Counted from the first letter of the stretch, positions 1 to 5,999 are shown. The stretch is DNA of 12,733 nucleotides from Baffinella frigidus (GCA_026770585.1 MU646521.1:327608-340340); one strand, 5' to 3'. Notes: generated by a model from the sequence alone, not told the origin. Numbers and translations are program-made.

Positions 1-233
1 CTCGGGATATGATAGGCCCGCCTCGGGATATGATAGGCCTGCCTCGGGATATGATAGGCCCGCCTCGGGACAGACAGGCCCGCCTCGGGATAGATAGGCC
101 CGCCTCGGGACAGACAGGCCCGCCTTGGGACAGATAGGCCCGCCTCGGGATAGGCCCGCCTCGGGGCAGATAGGCCCGCCTCGGGATAGATAGGCCCGCC
201 TCGGGACAGGTAGGCCCGCCTCGGGATGGATAG
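1..233. repeat. 20/21-bp tandem minisatellite
   Basis: About twelve head-to-tail copies of a unit close to CTCGGGATAGATAGGCCCGC. The first three copies are 21 bp (GATATGATAGG variant), most of the rest are 20 bp, and one copy at 144-159 is shortened to 16 bp. The last copy decays at about 233. There are no unique spacers between units, so this is a satellite and not a CRISPR array. Single stray units or half units occur at 355-369, 472-487 and 1321-1338. The 16-bp unit matches the site in which the element at 372-471 is inserted. Confidence 0.95.
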
Positions 234-269
234 TGCTCGGGCCTTTAGATCGACTGTATGCGGGGTGAG

Positions 270-305
270 CCCTATTAGTATTGTATGGACCCTATTCGTA
301 TTGTA
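270..305. repeat. 20-bp direct repeat, two copies
   Basis: CCCTATTAGTATTGTA and CCCTATTCGTATTGTA lie in tandem with a 20-bp period and one substitution in the shared 16 bp. No function is suggested. Confidence 0.8.
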
Positions 306-369
306 ACCTCGCACGCGTGAAGGACATCGAACAAGGAAATGTGCGTTCTCAGATAGGCCCGCCTCGGGA

Positions 370-473
370 TATCCCTCAAGTGACCAGTAGGATCATACGC
401 CCTACAGTAGGGCCCTAGGACCTGCCTAGGGCGAGTTAGGGCGATTATTCGCCCGTTGGTCACTTAAGGGATA
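370..473. mobile_element. Foldback MITE family A, copy 1 (TA-flanked)
   Basis: Element 372-471 (100 bp), flanked by TA at 370-371 and 472-473. The inverted ends are TCCCTCAAGTGACC on the left and the complement of GGTCACTTAAGGGA on the right. The core carries CCTACAGTAGG and CCTAGG modules. The flanks read CCCGCCTCGGGA-TA and TA-GGTCCGCCTCGG. Removing the element and one TA rebuilds a unit of the minisatellite at 1-233, most like the short unit at 144-159. It has no coding capacity, so it is non-autonomous. TA duplication is typical of Tc1/mariner-like elements; the superfamily is inference. Confidence 0.85.
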
Positions 474-519
474 GGTCCGCCTCGGCACACAAAGGTTACT
501 CTCAGTGCTACGCGAATAC

Positions 520-574
520 ACCTACTGTAGGCTCCCAGGGGGGTGCGCCTCCTTTGCAGCGAGGTACCCCTGTA
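520..574. mobile_element. Truncated family B element, right end only
   Basis: A CCTACTGTAGG core (521-531) is followed by GCGAGGTACCCCTG at 559-572 and then TA. That is the right terminus of family B (compare 762-775 and 1471-1484). No matching left terminus is visible upstream, so this is a 5'-truncated or decayed copy. Its last bases form the left edge of the duplicated block that starts at 568. Confidence 0.6.
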
Positions 575-984
575 CACGTTGCGGGGGGTTGGGTTGGGGG
601 TTGGGGGTTGGGGGTTCGGGGTTGAGGGTCAGGGGTTGGTGTCTAGGTTTAGGGTTTACAGGGGTGCCTCGCTCATAAGAAACGCTCAGCCCCCTAGGAC
701 CACCATAGGGCCCTAGGCATAGGCCTACTGTAGGGTCTTAGGGGGCGGCGGTTTCTTATGATCGAGGTACCCCTGTATGCACCGAGTCCACTGTTCAATC
801 TCAGCACCTCTCCAGGTCCGAGGGAGACCTTGCCCTGTACACGTTGCGGGGGGTTGGGTTGGGGATTGGGGGTTCGGGGTCCGGGGTTGAGGGTCAGGGG
901 TTAGTGTCTAAGTTTAGGGTTTATGCACCGATTCCACTGTTTAATCTCAGCGAGTACACACCTCTCCAGGCCCTCGGGAGACCT
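568..984 (+). repeat. Tandem segmental duplication, second unit uninserted
   Basis: Unit 1 spans 568-830 and unit 2 spans 833-984. Both begin CCCTGTACACGTTGCGG, run through a G-rich tract (GGGTTGGGGGTT-type, 581-650 and 845-905, with G-quadruplex potential), then TTTAGGGTTTA, TGCACCGA.TCCACTGTT and CACCTCTCCAGG, and end GGGAGACCT. Unit 1 is longer because it holds the insertion at 659-775. Unit 2 has the unbroken TTTAGGGTTTATGCACCGA at that position. The pair therefore acts as a filled and an empty site. Confidence 0.9.
657..777. mobile_element. Foldback MITE family B, copy 1 (TA duplication proven)
   Basis: Element 659-775 (117 bp) between TA 657-658 and TA 776-777. The inverted ends are about 25 bp: CAGGGGTGCCTCGCTCATAA on the left and CAGGGGTACCTCGATCATAA on the right read on the other strand, two mismatches in the arms. 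The core carries CCCCTAGGACC, GGGCCCTAGGC and CCTACTGTAGG modules. The duplicate at 833-984 preserves the unoccupied site with a single TA, which fixes the boundaries to the base. The CAGG..TACCTCG start resembles the ends known for pogo/Tigger-type elements; this comparison is from memory. No ORF, so non-autonomous. Confidence 0.93.
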
Positions 985-1135
985 AGGGGTGCTAGGAACA
1001 CGCAAGGCAGTCACGACCGACCGTCTGGCTTCGGCGTCCGTTCAGCTACTCGACGAGGACCTTATGCGCTCGGGAGAATAATTCCAACACGGCCGCCATG
1101 CATGCATGCACCCCCACACACGCTATGTCTACATG
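985..1135. other. Unassigned sequence with CATG palindrome
   Basis: No gene is seen. It contains CCAACACGGCCGCCATG at 1084-1100, which recurs at 7963-7979, and CATGCATGCATGC at 1098-1110. The stretch 1084-1250, less the family A element, resembles 7959-8012. This suggests a dispersed repeat that received the insertion here but not there. Confidence 0.5.
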
Positions 1136-1236
1136 TATCCCTTAAGTGGCCAGCAGGTCAAAATTGACCCCCAAGAGGTCCTAGGCAGGTCCTAGGGCCC
1201 TACGGTAGGGCGTATGAGCCTACTGGCCACGGGATA
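1136..1236. mobile_element. Foldback MITE family A, copy 2 (TA-flanked)
   Basis: Element 1138-1234 (97 bp) between TA 1136-1137 and TA 1235-1236. The left end is TCCCTTAAGTGGCCAGCAGG. The right end, read on the other strand, is TCCCGTGGCCAGTAGG. The core contains GGTCCTAGGCAGGTCCTAGG and CCCTACGGTAGGG. The outer TCCC and TGGCC blocks match family A copy 1. A related locus around 7963-8012 lacks this segment, but alignment there is loose. Confidence 0.8.
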
Positions 1237-1345
1237 TGCCTGAGCAGGGCCCCCTTCAGCCCAAATATGCATGTGCCCCACGGAGGCTATGTTGAGCGAC
1301 CCTTGACAGCCCTGCCTCCTGGGACAGGCCCGCCTCGAGGCGAGA

Positions 1346-1568
1346 GGCCTTAGAGTGGTCCACTTACAGGGGAACCTCGCTCATAACAAACTGCCCCTCC
1401 CTAGGACCCTACAGTAGGTCCATGCCTAGGGCCCTACGGTGGTCCTACGGGGGGGGGCAGTTTCTTATGAGCGACGTACCCCTGTAGTGCGGTCCACTTA
1501 GCACGCCATAAGTGGCTAGAGATATGGCGTGGCAAGTGGACCGCACTAAGTGGATCACTCGCAAGGCC
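1346..1568. repeat. Interrupted palindrome C
   Basis: The left arm 1346-1366 continues at 1487-1510 after an insertion; the right arm is 1523-1568. Read on opposite strands, both give GGCCTT..GAGTG.TCCACTTA, then GTGCGGTCCACTT, then CACGCCATA. The 12-bp apex is 1511-1522. The left arm is split by the family B element at 1367-1484 with a duplicated TA. The right arm has the unbroken join, so it records the pre-insertion sequence. It is probably an older foldback element whose outer limits are not certain. Confidence 0.85.
1365..1486. mobile_element. Foldback MITE family B, copy 2, nested in palindrome C
   Basis: Element 1367-1484 (118 bp) with TA at 1365-1366 and 1485-1486. Ends are CAGGGGAACCTCGCTCATAA on the left and CAGGGGTACGTCGCTCATAA on the right read on the other strand. 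The core has CCTAGGACCCTACAGTAGG and CCTAGGGCCCTACGGTGG. The ends and core organisation match 659-775. Position and TA duplication are confirmed by the uninterrupted right arm of palindrome C. Confidence 0.93.
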
Positions 1569-1582
1569 CGTCCTAGGACTCA

Positions 1583-1737
1583 TAGCTCTGTCCCACTTCA
1601 ATTTGGGCTCGTAGATATTTCGCCCCCCCCCGAAATTTCACAGGTGAATTTTGACACCCCCCCATGAATTTTACCTGTGAAATTTCGGGGGGGGGAGCGA
1701 AATATCTACGAGCCCAAATTGAAGTGGGACAGAGCTA
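1583..1737. mobile_element. Long-hairpin foldback D (TA-flanked)
   Basis: Element 1585-1735 (151 bp), nearly all of it two inverted arms of about 62-65 bp starting GCTCTGTCCCACTTCAATTT. The arms include GTAGATATTTCGC, a run of 8-10 C (or G on the other arm) and GAAATTTCACAGGT. TA lies outside both ends (1583-1584 and 1736-1737). The central bases around 1653-1670 diverge. The near-perfect arms suggest a young insertion. A transcript would form a long double-stranded RNA hairpin. There is no empty site here to prove the TA duplication. Confidence 0.85.
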
Positions 1738-1774
1738 GGACTCCGTCATGAGGCATGACCCATCTCGCCGTCCC

Positions 1775-1956
1775 CCACACGAGGCTATCCATGCGAACAG
1801 ATTCATAAGTCAATTATTGGATTATTGCCCAGGAAACACGCCAAAAGTCAGCAAATGATCACGTTTCCTCCCGGTTTTTCGGGGGGAAACGTGATCATTT
1901 CCCCACAGATTTTTAAAACGCCCTTTTATTCTGTTCGCATGGATAGCCTCGTGTGG
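1775..1956 (+). mobile_element. Foldback element E, copy 1
   Basis: About 182 bp with inverted ends CCACACGAGGCTATCCATGC (27 bp, extending through GCGAACAGA). An inner hairpin pairs AAATGATCACGTTTCC at 1853-1868 with its complement at 1885-1900 around a CCCGGTTTTTCGGG apex. An almost identical copy lies inverted at 12040-12221, with unrelated flanks, and a third at 6986-7164. No target duplication is evident. Too short to code. Confidence 0.9.
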
Positions 1957-2000
1957 CCTGCCACAACGGTCTCGCTGCAGCGCTCCTTTCGGGTAGTTGT

Positions 2001-2140
2001 CCGGATCCGGGTAGTTGTGTAGGGCCCTACGCTACTGCCTACCGTAGGGGGGCCTTCGTACCCGTACCCGGTCTCGGGTGTCCCAGCGACAAGAGTGTCG
2101 CTGCTGCGAGGCGCGCTTTTCCAACTAGCCTTGGGGGTAG
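2001..2140 (+). repeat. Direct repeat R1, copy 1
   Basis: Begins CCGGATCCGGGTAGTTGTGT and runs through GGGCCCTACGCTACTGCC, CTACCGTAGG, CGTACCCGTACCCGGTCTCG, a CAGCGACA/TGTCGCTG hairpin, GAGGCGCGCTTT and CTAGCCTTGGGGGTAG. Copy 2 is at 2776-2934. The GGGTAGTTGT segment is locally duplicated in both copies. The hairpin stems are identical in the two copies while the loops differ (AGAG against ACGG). Confidence 0.92.
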
Positions 2141-2177
2141 GACGGCCACTTAGAGCCACCGGGTCTTCACGGATACA

Positions 2178-2290
2178 GTCCATCTAAACGATTTGTACTA
2201 GAATCTTATCCGTTGCTGTGGATTCCAACCGGAATTTCACCTTGAATTCAAGGTGAACAGGAACTCGACCGCTGCGAAGTGGTGGGAACG
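2178..2290 (+). repeat. Dispersed repeat R2, copy 1, with hairpin
   Basis: Begins GTCCATCTAAAC, then AATCTTATCCGTTGC, AACCGGAATTTCACC and CTCGACCGCTGCGAAGTG. Copy 2 is at 4871-4984. It contains a perfect hairpin at 2236-2257 with arms TTCACCTTGA and TCAAGGTGAA and a 2-nt centre. In copy 2 the stem keeps pairing through a paired base change. Confidence 0.85.
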
Positions 2291-2449
2291 GAACGGATGG
2301 TCCTTCCCCGCCTAGCCTCGGGGGTAGGGACGGATGAAACCGGCCCATCCCCTAGCCTTGGTAGGACACATCCTCTAGCCTTGGAAGGACCCACCCCCTA
2401 GGCTTGGGGGTATGGCGGGTGGGTCCGGAACGGATGGGACTTTCCCAAC

Positions 2450-2601
2450 TTTATCTCAGAAAAGGGATTTTTAAATTCGTTTTCTTAAGTCAACCCCCCT
2501 TCAAATTTGTCAACTTATGCGCAGAGAAAAGATTAAGTTGACAAATTTGTACAGGAATTGACTTAAGAAAACGAATTTAAAAATCCCTTTTCTGAGATAA
2601 A
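2450..2601. mobile_element. Foldback element F
   Basis: Inverted arms 2450-2492 and 2559-2601, essentially perfect over about 43 bp: TTTATCTCAGAAAAGGGATT and onward to TTCTTAAGTCA. A second paired block, CAAATTTGTCAACTTA, lies inside. TA occurs at both edges (2452-2453 and 2598-2599), but since it is part of the palindrome it cannot be told from a TA duplication. AT-rich, unlike the GC-rich cluster it interrupts. Confidence 0.88.
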
Positions 2602-2775
2602 ACTAGCCGCGGGGGTCTATCCCCTGGGACGGATGGGAAGGACACATCCCCTAGCCTTGGGGGCAGGACGGATGTCAAGGATCTATCCCCTAGCCTTGGA
2701 AGCGCCCACCCCCTAGCCTTGGGGGTAGGACGGATGACGCGCTTTCCAAGCTAGCCTTGGGGGTAGAGCGGGTGG

Positions 2776-2934
2776 CCGGATCCGGGTAGTTGTGTAGGAT
2801 CCGGGTAGTTGTGTAGGGCCCTACGCTACTGCCTACCGTAGGGGGCCCTTCGTACCCGTACCCGGTCTCGGGTGTCCCAGCGACAACGGTGTCGCTGCTG
2901 CGAGGCGCGCTTTCCCAACTAGCCTTGGGGGTAG
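2776..2934 (+). repeat. Direct repeat R1, copy 2
   Basis: Same sequence as 2001-2140 with few substitutions. GATCCGGGTAGTTGTGTAG is duplicated in tandem at its left end (2780-2798 and 2799-2817). It ends CCAACTAGCCTTGGGGGTAG, as copy 1 does. Confidence 0.92.
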
Positions 2935-3195
2935 AGCGGGTGGCCCGGGCCCATGCCCTGCAAGAGGTCGGACTCCTCCTGGCTGGACGGCACGGAGAAG
3001 TGCACCTGCATTTACGTCTGTCAGGTTTTTCGATCTTTTTCGATCTTTCACACGGTGGGCTACCAAGGTTTCGGGACCCCTGGATTTAGCGGTGACGTGA
3101 CCAGACTTGTACCTACGTGGAATTGCATCTGCATTTAGGGGGGAAGGCAGGTTTATTATGTCGACAAACACGACCGCTACACGCCACGTGGAGAG
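2935..3195. other. Unassigned, no gene seen
   Basis: Mixed-composition sequence after R1 copy 2. Small internal repeats are TTTTTCGATC twice near 3026-3046, and GCACCTGCATTTA near 3003 with GCATCTGCATTTA near 3125. Short open frames exist on both strands, but none has a recognisable domain, and they overlap one another. Confidence 0.5.
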
Positions 3196-3199
3196 GTTA

Positions 3200-3382
3200 A
3201 TAGGGTAACGGCCTGAAAATGGGGTAGTTAGGCCTACGGCAAAATGGGGTAGTTAGGCCTACGGGGTAGTTAGGCCTACGGCGTAGGCCGAGACTTTTTG
3301 GTCCTAGGATCCCTCGGCCTACGGTAGGAGGTCCTAGGCAATGCCGTATACCTAACTACCCCATTTTCAGGCCGTTAGCCTA
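3200..3382 (+). mobile_element. Foldback element G, copy 1
   Basis: Ends ATAGGGTAACGGCCTGAAAA on the left and its near complement (CCATTTTCAGGCCGTTAGCC) on the right. The core carries GGTCCTAGGATCC, GGCCTACGGTAGG and GGTCCTAGGC. The left arm contains three direct copies of GGGGTAGTTAGGCCTACGG (near 3221, 3246 and 3265), so this copy is expanded there. It has lost the inner left arm that copy 2 (11820-11981, inverted) keeps. Homology to copy 2 reaches the very ends. Confidence 0.88.
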
Positions 3383-3491
3383 TGAAGGTAGGGCGAGACG
3401 TAGGGGCTCTAGCAGCCCGAGTGCACCCCGAGGTGTGGATCGTTCAATGGAACGTCTCTCCCACTAGGATGAGCTACATACTGCAAAGCCA

Positions 3492-3653
3492 CAGGGGAAG
3501 TCTCAAATTCTTGGACACGACTCTAAAATTGCTTGTAGGTCACCTTTTGACGATTTTTGGTCACGTCCTTGTGGTAGAAATTGCCTTTTGAGGAGAAAAT
3601 GGCTCCAAAGTAGCGGACACCAGAGTGTCCGCTACTTTTTGAAACTTCCCCTG
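3492..3653. mobile_element. Foldback element H with central hairpin
   Basis: Left end CAGGGGAAGTCTCAAA (3492-3507) and right end complementary to it (3638-3653) with one mismatch. A perfect 14-bp hairpin, AAAGTAGCGGACAC with 4-nt loop CAGA (3607-3638), lies against the right end. The middle is weakly structured. Boundaries are judged from the inverted ends only; no target duplication is seen. Confidence 0.6.
3607..3638. repeat. Perfect 14-bp hairpin
   Basis: Arms AAAGTAGCGGACAC (3607-3620) and GTGTCCGCTACTTT (3625-3638) with loop CAGA. The T-run after it gives a terminator-like look, but with no gene upstream and eukaryotic context it is best treated as part of element H. Confidence 0.85.
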
Positions 3654-3864
3654 GGGATTTCCAGTAGACCTACAGGAACGGGGGGCGCGCCGATTATTGA
3701 CCACAGTCGCTTTACACATGGGGGGGATGCGGCGTTTTAGTCCCAGCACTAAATACGATTCATCCCAGAAATGTCCTTTTAAACGAAAATTTGTACCAAG
3801 AGAACTTTTAGTGTTTTAAAATATTCGTACTTTTAGGGCTTTAAAATATCTGGATTTGTACGCT
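3654..3864. other. Unassigned, no gene seen
   Basis: Contains a G run at 3720-3726, an AT-rich stretch at 3778-3860 with CTTTTAG and TTTTAAAATAT blocks repeated (near 3805-3830 and 3832-3850), and TTTGTACCA at 3790. No coding signal is recognised. Confidence 0.5.
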
Positions 3865-3940
3865 ATTGCCTCCCGTAGGGTCGTATGTCTTATCGCTCAG
3901 GGGTTATTCGAAATCCCTTGGAAGTCCGCTGTGTGGCACA
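3865..3940 (+). repeat. Dispersed repeat R3, copy 1
   Basis: ATTGCCTCCCGTAGGGTCGT, then GTCTTATCGCTCAGGGGTTA, then TCCCTTGGAAGTCCGCTGTG. The same series occurs at 7825-7939 and 8312-8424. In the last case it is the right half of a foldback (8263-8423). Here the left arm is not found, so this is a partial copy. Confidence 0.82.
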
Positions 3941-4149
3941 GGCGGACTCCGAGAAGTATCCTCGAGAGGAGGTCTTTTTACACTCTTTCTGGCTGCCCAA
4001 CGGGCGTGAGAGCCCCATACAAGGGCGGGAAGGGGGACTCGCCCCTTTGGGGGGTTTTAGGGTTTAGGGATCTGTACCGGGGGGTACAGGAAACAGACCC
4101 CCCGTTGGGACAAATCTGGGGAAAGTAAGAAGGCAAAAGGGCCCCATAC

Positions 4150-4257
4150 ATAGGGTATAGGGTATAGGGTATAGGGTATAGGGTACAGGGTGTAGGGTAT
4201 AAGGTACATGGTGTAGGGTACAGGGTACAGGGTGTAGGGTGTAGGTTGTAGGTTGTG
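4150..4257 (+). repeat. TATAGGG heptamer array, block 1
   Basis: Heptamers TATAGGG, TACAGGG, TGTAGGG and minor variants, a telomere-like unit with an altered second base. Bases 4177-4249 are identical over 73 bp to 4452-4524. Frames stay open through the array because a 7-bp unit without stops repeats in all phases. Confidence 0.93.
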
Positions 4258-4345
4258 GCGTAAGAGCACCATACAGGCGTTGCTCAAAATTAAGGACACA
4301 CACCGCCCTAGGTCCTACCGTGGGCCTAGGCCTAGGGCCACAAGC
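4258..4345. other. Spacer between TATAGGG blocks
   Basis: Non-repetitive stretch separating the two array blocks. It includes CCCTAGGTCCTACCGTGGG and CCTAGGCCTAGG (4306-4335), the core module found in foldback families A, B and G, here without recognisable termini. Confidence 0.6.
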
Positions 4346-4562
4346 ACAGGGTGCAGGGTGCAGGGTGTAGGTCTTAGGGTATAGGGTATAGGGTATAGGG
4401 TATAGGGTATAGGGTATAGGGTGTAGGGTATAGGGTATAGGGTATATAGGGTATAGGGTACAGGGTGTAGGGTATAAGGTACATGGTGTAGGGTACAGGG
4501 TACAGGGTGTAGGGTGTAGGTTGTCGACTGCAGGGTGTAGGGTGTGAGGTGCAGGGTGCATG
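4346..4562 (+). repeat. TATAGGG heptamer array, block 2
   Basis: Starts with GTGCAGGG variants, passes through a near-pure TATAGGG run (4377-4460), then repeats the 73-bp segment of block 1 at 4452-4524 and decays into TGCAGGG variants. The second copy of a perfect 73-bp segment within a degenerate array implies a recent duplication. Confidence 0.93.
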
Positions 4563-4716
4563 GCTCAGGGTCCAGGAGTTACGGTTGACGGGTCAGAGTT
4601 CTCGGGTGCAGAAGTTGTAGGATATCGCATGCGATCATCAGGGACGCAGGGCCTTCCTGCAGGATACGTTCCAGTGCCCGCCTAAAGTGTGTGTTGAAAT
4701 AAGCTAAAGGACCTAA
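4563..4716. other. Unassigned, no confirmed gene
   Basis: Contains the 12-bp palindrome ATCGCATGCGAT (4624-4635) and CTTCCTGCAGGA (4652-4663). A 68-residue open frame on the minus strand (4785-4579) has unusually protein-like composition, but no family is recognised and no splice context can be judged. Confidence 0.4.
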
Positions 4717-4842
4717 CCACGCCAGATTGATCGAGGGAAACCGACGCCTTATCCACGTAAGATCTGACGTGGTTGACTTAAGCATTCAAGGGGGTTCCCT
4801 TGAAAAATGTCAAAAGTGGATGGTTCGAGCATCCTGGCGTGG
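4717..4842. mobile_element. Possible foldback element J
   Basis: Ends CCACGCCAGATTGATCGAG on the left and, read on the other strand, CCACGCCAGGATGCTCGAA on the right (16 of 19 alike). Two small hairpins lie inside: CCACGT/ACGTGG at 4753-4772 and TTCAAGGG/CCCTTGAA at 4785-4804. Shorter arms than the other foldbacks, so a weaker call. Confidence 0.45.
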
Positions 4843-4870
4843 AAAGGACGTACCTCAACCCCGGCGAGCT

Positions 4871-4984
4871 GTCCATCTAAACTTTTTTTTAATCTTATCC
4901 ATTGCCCTGAAACCTAACCGGAATTTCGCCTTGAAATCAAGGCGAACACAACCTCGGCCGCTGCTAAGTGCACTGCCAGAGCGG
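4871..4984 (+). repeat. Dispersed repeat R2, copy 2, with hairpin
   Basis: GTCCATCTAAAC, AATCTTATCCATTGCC, ACCGGAATTTCGCC and CTCGGCCGCTGCTAAGTG align with 2178-2290. The hairpin at 4925-4946 has arms TTCGCCTTGA and TCAAGGCGAA. Against copy 1 an A-T pair has become G-C on both sides, so pairing is kept. Confidence 0.85.
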
Positions 4985-5309
4985 AAATTTTGTAGAAGTC
5001 GATTCACCCACAAATCTGTCAACTTTAGAAACGAGGTACACAGAACGTGTACTTCTTTACTACACATTCGCAGGTGAGTTGACTAAAACAAAAACTCCGC
5101 CCCGGCAGTGAAGTGGGGGTGTACCTCGACCCCGGCGGGTGCAAGAACGCGCGTCACGTTTTCTGTACATATCTTAAAAGTGAGATTGTTGTTTTTGTAC
5201 CAGGTTTGAGTTCAATCGTTTCGTGTTGTGTGGTAAAAAAAGCCTCCACATTTCGAACCACGCGTCAAATTGTACCCCTCTCTTCGTACCTCAACCCCGG
5301 CGGGCGCGA

Positions 5310-5391
5310 GACACGAGGTTGGAACACCTTATCCTAGTACAATTTTTTACAACCCCACATATAAATAGGATGCTCTAGCATTCTCGAGTGG
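5310..5391 (-). mobile_element. Partial element of the CCACTCGAG family
   Basis: Read on the minus strand it starts CCACTCGAGAATGCTAGAG, then CCTATTTATATGTGGGGTTG, then a TGTACTAGGATAAGGTGTTC block and CCAACCTCGTGTCT. This follows the left part of the element at 8469-8645 closely. The rest of the element is not found as a clean copy. A GTACCAG block at 5196-5203 upstream may be remains of its other half. Confidence 0.7.
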
Positions 5392-5456
5392 TACCTCGAC
5401 CCCGGCTGGCGCGACAACGCGCGTCACGTGCGAAACTGACCCCTCCGAATCCACCT

Positions 5457-5700
5457 GGGTTTGGGGTTTGGGGTTTGGGTTTAGGGCTTCGGGTTTCAGG
5501 TTTCGGGTTTCGGGCTTCGGGTTTCGGGTTTCGGGTTTCGGGTTTCGGGTTTCTGGTTTCGGGTTTCGGGTTTCGGGTTTCGGGTTTCGGGTTTCGGGCT
5601 TCGGGTTTCGGGTTTCGGGTTTCGGGTTTCGGGTTTCTGGTTTCGGGTTTCGGGTTTCGGGTTTCGGTTTTCGGGTTTCGGTTTTAGGGTTTAGGGTTTA
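5457..5700 (+). repeat. TTTCGGG heptamer array
   Basis: About thirty heptamers, starting with TTTGGGG and TTTAGGG units, then largely pure TTTCGGG with a few CTTCGGG and TTTCTGG variants, returning to TTTAGGG at 5683-5700. On the plus strand all frames stay open and read as repeats such as GFRVSGF, which is an effect of the array. Confidence 0.95.
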
Positions 5701-5850
5701 GGCTTCAGGGTTTAGGTAGGGTTTTTGTAGGGTCTAGGTAGGGTTTCGGTAGGGTCTAGGTAGGGTTTATGTATGGCTTAGGTAGGGTCTCGGTAGGGTC
5801 TAGGTAGGGTTTCGGTAGGGTCTAGGTAGGGTTCATGTAGGGTTTAGGTA
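5701..5850 (+). repeat. 22-bp tandem repeat derived from heptamers
   Basis: About seven units close to TAGGTAGGGTTTCGGTAGGG plus TC, with variants such as TTATGTATGGC. It continues directly from the heptamer array, so it looks like a higher-order unit that arose at its edge. Confidence 0.9.
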
Positions 5851-5984
5851 GGGAATCGACCATGAGCATCTCGGGGCGGCGCCCAGTTTCGGGTTTCGGG
5901 TTTCGGGGTTTGGAGTTTGGGGTTTGGGTTGTGGGGTTAGGTGTTGGGGTTTGAGGGAATCAACCATGAGCAGTTTGGGGCGGC
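5851..5984 (+). repeat. 30-bp direct repeats around a heptamer block
   Basis: GGGAATCGACCATGAGCATC (5851-5880) and GGGAATCAACCATGAGCAGT (5955-5984) both end with GGGGCGGC. The 74 bp between them are TTTCGGG and TTTGGGG heptamers. The repeats bracket the block, as if the array expanded within, or the flank was duplicated. Confidence 0.8.
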
Positions 5985-5999
5985 TGCCGCACGTGCGCG

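Larger units (their letters stand above)
2126..2768 (+). repeat. Dispersed 24-bp motif (CTAGCCTTGGGGGTAGGACGG)
   Basis: Copies and variants of CTAGCCTTGGGGGTAGGACG followed by GATG occur near 2126, 2312, 2352, 2374, 2397, 2603, 2651, 2690, 2711 and 2751. Spacing is irregular, so this is a cluster and not a clean tandem array. Many are preceded by CACCC or CATCCC. Foldback F (2454-2597) interrupts the cluster. Confidence 0.8.
4850..5430 (+). repeat. GTACCTC box repeat, four copies
   Basis: GTACCTCRACCCCGGCG occurs at 4850-4868, 5121-5159, 5286-5305 and 5391-5430. The second and last share a longer stretch, ending GCRARAACGCGCGTCACGT or close to it. Copies 2 and 4 flank the segment 5160-5390 in direct orientation, and copy 3 lies just left of an element remnant. 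They could be long direct repeats bordering an insertion, or a dispersed repeat broken by elements. Confidence 0.75.

Noticed and set aside
1-233. CRISPR-like appearance of the 20-bp repeats
   Set aside because: Units are contiguous with no unique spacers, and the context is eukaryotic.
844-1167. 107-residue plus-strand frame
   Set aside because: It crosses a G-rich repeat, a duplicated block and the start of a MITE; no domain is seen.
1771-1960. Target-site duplication of element E
   Set aside because: The flanks of all three copies were compared by eye and no consistent duplicated bases were found; the rule for this family is left open.
3607-3638. Hairpin plus T-run as a bacterial intrinsic terminator
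   Set aside because: No gene or operon is upstream; the hairpin fits within foldback H, and the window looks eukaryotic.
4064-4561. 165-residue open frame on the minus strand, the longest in the window
   Set aside because: It is a translation of the TATAGGG heptamer arrays (YTLYPIP-type repeats). A 7-bp unit without stop codons keeps all phases open.
4579-4785. 68-residue minus-strand frame with protein-like composition
   Set aside because: No family recognised, short, and overlapping a probable foldback. A protein search with a significant hit would be needed.
5388-5701. Overlapping plus-strand frames of 77-99 residues reading GFRVSGF repeats
   Set aside because: Produced by the TTTCGGG array; several frames are open at once, as expected for a heptamer.
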